In this document: positions 5,589-6,926 of the stretch, one piece after another
Numbering within the stretch: position 1 is the first letter of the stretch
Layout of the letters: each line of letters begins with the position of its first letter
Assembly: GCA_013695005.1 (NCBI GenBank)
Contig: JACDBJ010000580.1
Span: 1 to 6,926 of the forward strand
DNA: 6,926 nt
Direction of reading: 5' to 3'
From: Pseudonocardiales bacterium
GTDB lineage: Bacteria; Actinomycetota; Actinomycetes; Mycobacteriales; Pseudonocardiaceae
Made by a program: the position numbers and the translations under genes
Notes under the pieces: generated by a model
What the model saw: the letters and a program-made list of their open reading frames with translations, nothing else
Databases searched by the model: none
Told to the model about the DNA's origin: nothing

Positions 5589-6280
5589 GGCGCGAGACCC
5601 AGCACGTGCTCCTCTTGCTGCTCGGCGGCGCGCTGATCAAGATCACCCTCAACGGCGACTACCTGCGCTACGTGCGGCCGGCGCACGGCTGGTGGGTGCT
5701 CGGCGCGGGTGTGGTGATCGTGGCGCTGGCCGGCGTCGGGGTGCTGCGCGACCTGCGGAGTGCACCCGCCGATGTCACCGGCCACGCCGGACACGCCGGC
5801 CATTCGCCGTGGCTGCTGATGCTGCCGGTGCTCGCGATCTTCCTCGTGGCGCCGCCTGCACTCGGCGCGGATGCAGTCGTGCGCTCAGTCGACGCGAACG
5901 TGGTGGCGCAACGGGCCCCGGAGTTCGCACCGCTGCCCGACGAGCCGGCGCCGCGGCTGGAACTGTCCGACGTGGTGGCCCGCGCCAACTGGGACCGAGC
6001 CGGGCAGCTCGACGGGCGGGAGGTGACCTTGACCGGGTTCGTCGTGCGGCGGGGCGCATCGGTGCAGCTCGTGCGGCTGGCGATCGTCTGCTGCGCCGCC
6101 GACGCCCGAGCCGTGCGGCTGCGCCTCGACGGGCCGCTCGACGTTCCGGCGGACACCTGGCTGGAGGTGCGCGGCACCGTGCGGACCGGCAGCGCCACCG
6201 CCGCGACGGACCACGTCCCGGCGATGACCGTGCACACGGCCCACGTCGTCGCGCCGCCGCCGGACCCCTACGAGTACTAG
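5585..6280 (+). CDS. TIGR03943 (DUF1980, YcgQ-like) permease partner protein
   Basis: A 231-residue membrane-anchored protein of the TIGR03943 family, the usual companion of DUF318 permeases. The N-terminus has hydrophobic segments at about 8-22, 36-54 and 76-94, followed by a soluble domain (95-231) with the family signatures LDGREVTLTGFV (142-153), IVCCAADAR (167-175, Cys169-Cys170) and a C-terminal PDPYEY. KITLNGDYLRYVRP (19-32) is also typical. By the positive-inside rule the C-terminal domain would face outside. Loop 55-75 contains GHAGHAGH (66-73), a possible metal-binding stretch on the cytoplasmic side. The GTG start at 5585 overlaps the permease stop, so the two are coupled and probably form one transport complex. 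The biochemical role of the family is not established. Its TAG stop shares the four bases CTAG with the zur stop on the other strand. Confidence 0.92.
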   Translation: MRRETQHVLLLLLGGALIKITLNGDYLRYVRPAHGWWVLGAGVVIVALAGVGVLRDLRSAPADVTGHAGHAGHSPWLLMLPVLAIFLVAPPALGADAVVRSVDANVVAQRAPEFAPLPDEPAPRLELSDVVARANWDRAGQLDGREVTLTGFVVRRGASVQLVRLAIVCCAADARAVRLRLDGPLDVPADTWLEVRGTVRTGSATAATDHVPAMTVHTAHVVAPPPDPYEY

Positions 6281-6678
6281 CGGGTGCACTCCGCGCACAG
6301 GCCGAAGATCTCCACGGTGTGGCTGATGTCGGAGAACCCGTGCTCGTCGGCCACCCGCAGCGCCCAGCTCTCCACCGCAGGGCCCTCCACCTCCACGGTG
6401 CGGCCGCACTGCCGGCAGACCAGGTGGTGGTGGTGGTGCGCCGAGCATCGGCGGTACGCCGCCTCGCCGCTGTCGCTGCGCAGCACGTCGACCTCGCCGG
6501 CTTCGGTCAGCGCCTGCAGCGTCCGGTAGACGGTGGCAAGGCCGACGTCCTCCCCGGCGCGCCGGAGCTCGGTGTGGATCTCCTGGGCGGAGCGGAAGTT
6601 GTCGAGCCGGTCCAGCACCGCCGACACCGCCGCCCGCTGCCTGGTAGCCCGCGGCGCACGGCTCTGCGAAGCCGTCAC
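6277..6678 (-). CDS. zur: Zinc uptake regulator, Fur family (FurB/Zur)
   Basis: A 133-residue Fur-family repressor that, with Zn(II) bound, shuts off zinc uptake and zinc-sparing genes. A winged helix (about 13-70; LATVYRTLQAL is the recognition helix) precedes the dimerisation domain. Every ligand of M. tuberculosis FurB is found at a constant offset of two: regulatory site Asp64, Cys78, His83, His85; structural site Cys88, Cys91, Cys128, Cys131; third site His82, His84, Glu103, His120. The HHHHH run (81-85) is part of these sites. The start is GTG 6678 because a strong GAGGAGG lies four bases upstream and longer readings run into the smtB gene in another frame. The 4-base overlap with smtB shows an smtB-zur operon, as in M. 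tuberculosis Rv2358-Rv2359. Its stop lies within the TIGR03943 stop. Confidence 0.97.
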   Translation of the reverse strand: MTASQSRAPRATRQRAAVSAVLDRLDNFRSAQEIHTELRRAGEDVGLATVYRTLQALTEAGEVDVLRSDSGEAAYRRCSAHHHHHLVCRQCGRTVEVEGPAVESWALRVADEHGFSDISHTVEIFGLCAECTR

Positions 6679-6926
6679 TCGTCCTCCTCGGCGTGCGCCA
6701 CCGCGTCTACGACGATGTGCGCCAAGTGATCGTCCACGAGCCGGTAGACGACCTCCCGGCCGTGCCGGTCGCCGCGCACCACACCCGCCGACTTGAGCAC
6801 CCGCAGGTGCTGGCTGACCAGCGGCTGGGTCACGCCGAGCGCCTCGACGAGCTCGTGCACGCACTGTGGGGACTCGCGCAGATGCAGCACGATCGCGATG
6901 CGGACCGGCGCCGCGAGCGCCCGCAG
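6675..6926 (-). CDS. smtB: ArsR/SmtB family zinc sensor, N-terminus outside the window
   Basis: The C-terminal 83 residues of a winged-helix metalloregulator; perhaps 30-50 residues are missing. Visible are LRALAAPVRIAIVLHLRES (helix 2 region), then the CVHELVEALGVTQPLVSQHL helix-turn-helix, the wing GDRHGREVVYRL, and the last helix, which carries DDHLAHIVVDAVAHAEE. The last fits the alpha-5 zinc site DxHx10HxxE exactly, as in SmtB and CzrA. Such proteins bind DNA without zinc and let go when zinc is high. In M. tuberculosis SmtB represses its own operon with zur, so Zur is made when zinc is plentiful; the same logic is expected here. The promoter and operator lie beyond the window. The stop overlaps the zur start by 4 bases. 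Confidence 0.95.
   Translation of the reverse strand: MRALAAPVRIAIVLHLRESPQCVHELVEALGVTQPLVSQHLRVLKSAGVVRGDRHGREVVYRLVDDHLAHIVVDAVAHAEEDE
6683..6689 (-). promoter_or_regulatory. Ribosome binding site for zur inside the smtB 3' end
   Basis: On the minus strand GAGGAGG lies four bases before the zur GTG. It is made by the Glu-Glu codons of the acidic tail (EEDE) that ends SmtB, so the tail codes for the signal that couples the two genes. Confidence 0.8.

Noticed and set aside
6424..6437. GGTGGTGGTGGTG trinucleotide run
   Set aside because: It simply codes the histidine run in Zur, which supplies known zinc ligands, so it is not an independent repeat element.
5578..6729. Plus-strand reading frame of 383 codons running through the TIGR03943 gene and antisense to zur
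   Set aside because: Arginine/alanine-rich shadow; the real genes in other frames and on the other strand carry complete family signatures.

Overview
The DNA is very GC-rich. Its genes are tightly packed, often start with GTG, and overlap by 4-8 bases at stop/start junctions. The first gene is a close relative of mycobacterial decaprenyl diphosphate synthase (Rv2361c type), and the last two form the actinobacterial smtB-zur pair. This points to a high-GC actinomycete. A member of the Pseudonocardiales or a related mycolic-type lineage is my inference, not something the sequence proves.

Layout, plus strand: the 3' part of uppS (1-701); a small conserved protein of unknown function (698-1087); an EgtD-like amino-acid N-alpha-methyltransferase (1090-2085); a HemK2/MTQ2-type SAM methyltransferase (about 2146-2799); a CDGSH iron-sulfur protein (2792-3058); a haem-oxygenase-like di-iron oxidase (3055-4068); a GNAT acetyltransferase (4074-4535); a DUF318/ArsP-YraQ family permease (4602-5588); and its usual partner, a TIGR03943/DUF1980 (YcgQ-like) protein (5585-6280). 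Minus strand: zur (6277-6678) and smtB (6675-6926, cut by the window end), transcribed towards the other genes as an smtB-zur operon. There is no stretch of 300 bases without a gene, and I saw no RNA gene, CRISPR array or insertion sequence.

In Mycobacterium tuberculosis the order is uppS (Rv2361c), Rv2360c, zur (Rv2359), smtB (Rv2358), with the two halves convergent. This window keeps both ends but holds about 5 kb of extra genes between them, so the middle looks like an accessory insertion in a conserved neighbourhood. It contains three sets. (a) The EgtD homologue stands alone, without egtB or egtC. It keeps the residues that hold the amino-acid backbone but has lost both residues that read the histidine side chain, so its substrate is probably not histidine. 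(b) The methyltransferase, CDGSH protein and di-iron oxidase are translationally coupled and look like one oxidative or modifying pathway of unknown product. (c) The permease and TIGR03943 pair lies tail to tail against zur and is a candidate zinc or metal export/uptake or metal-protein maturation unit.

The most interesting parts are the altered EgtD pocket and the three-gene redox module. Metal sensing at the right end is conventional: every metal ligand known from M. tuberculosis FurB/Zur and the alpha-5 zinc site of SmtB can be found.
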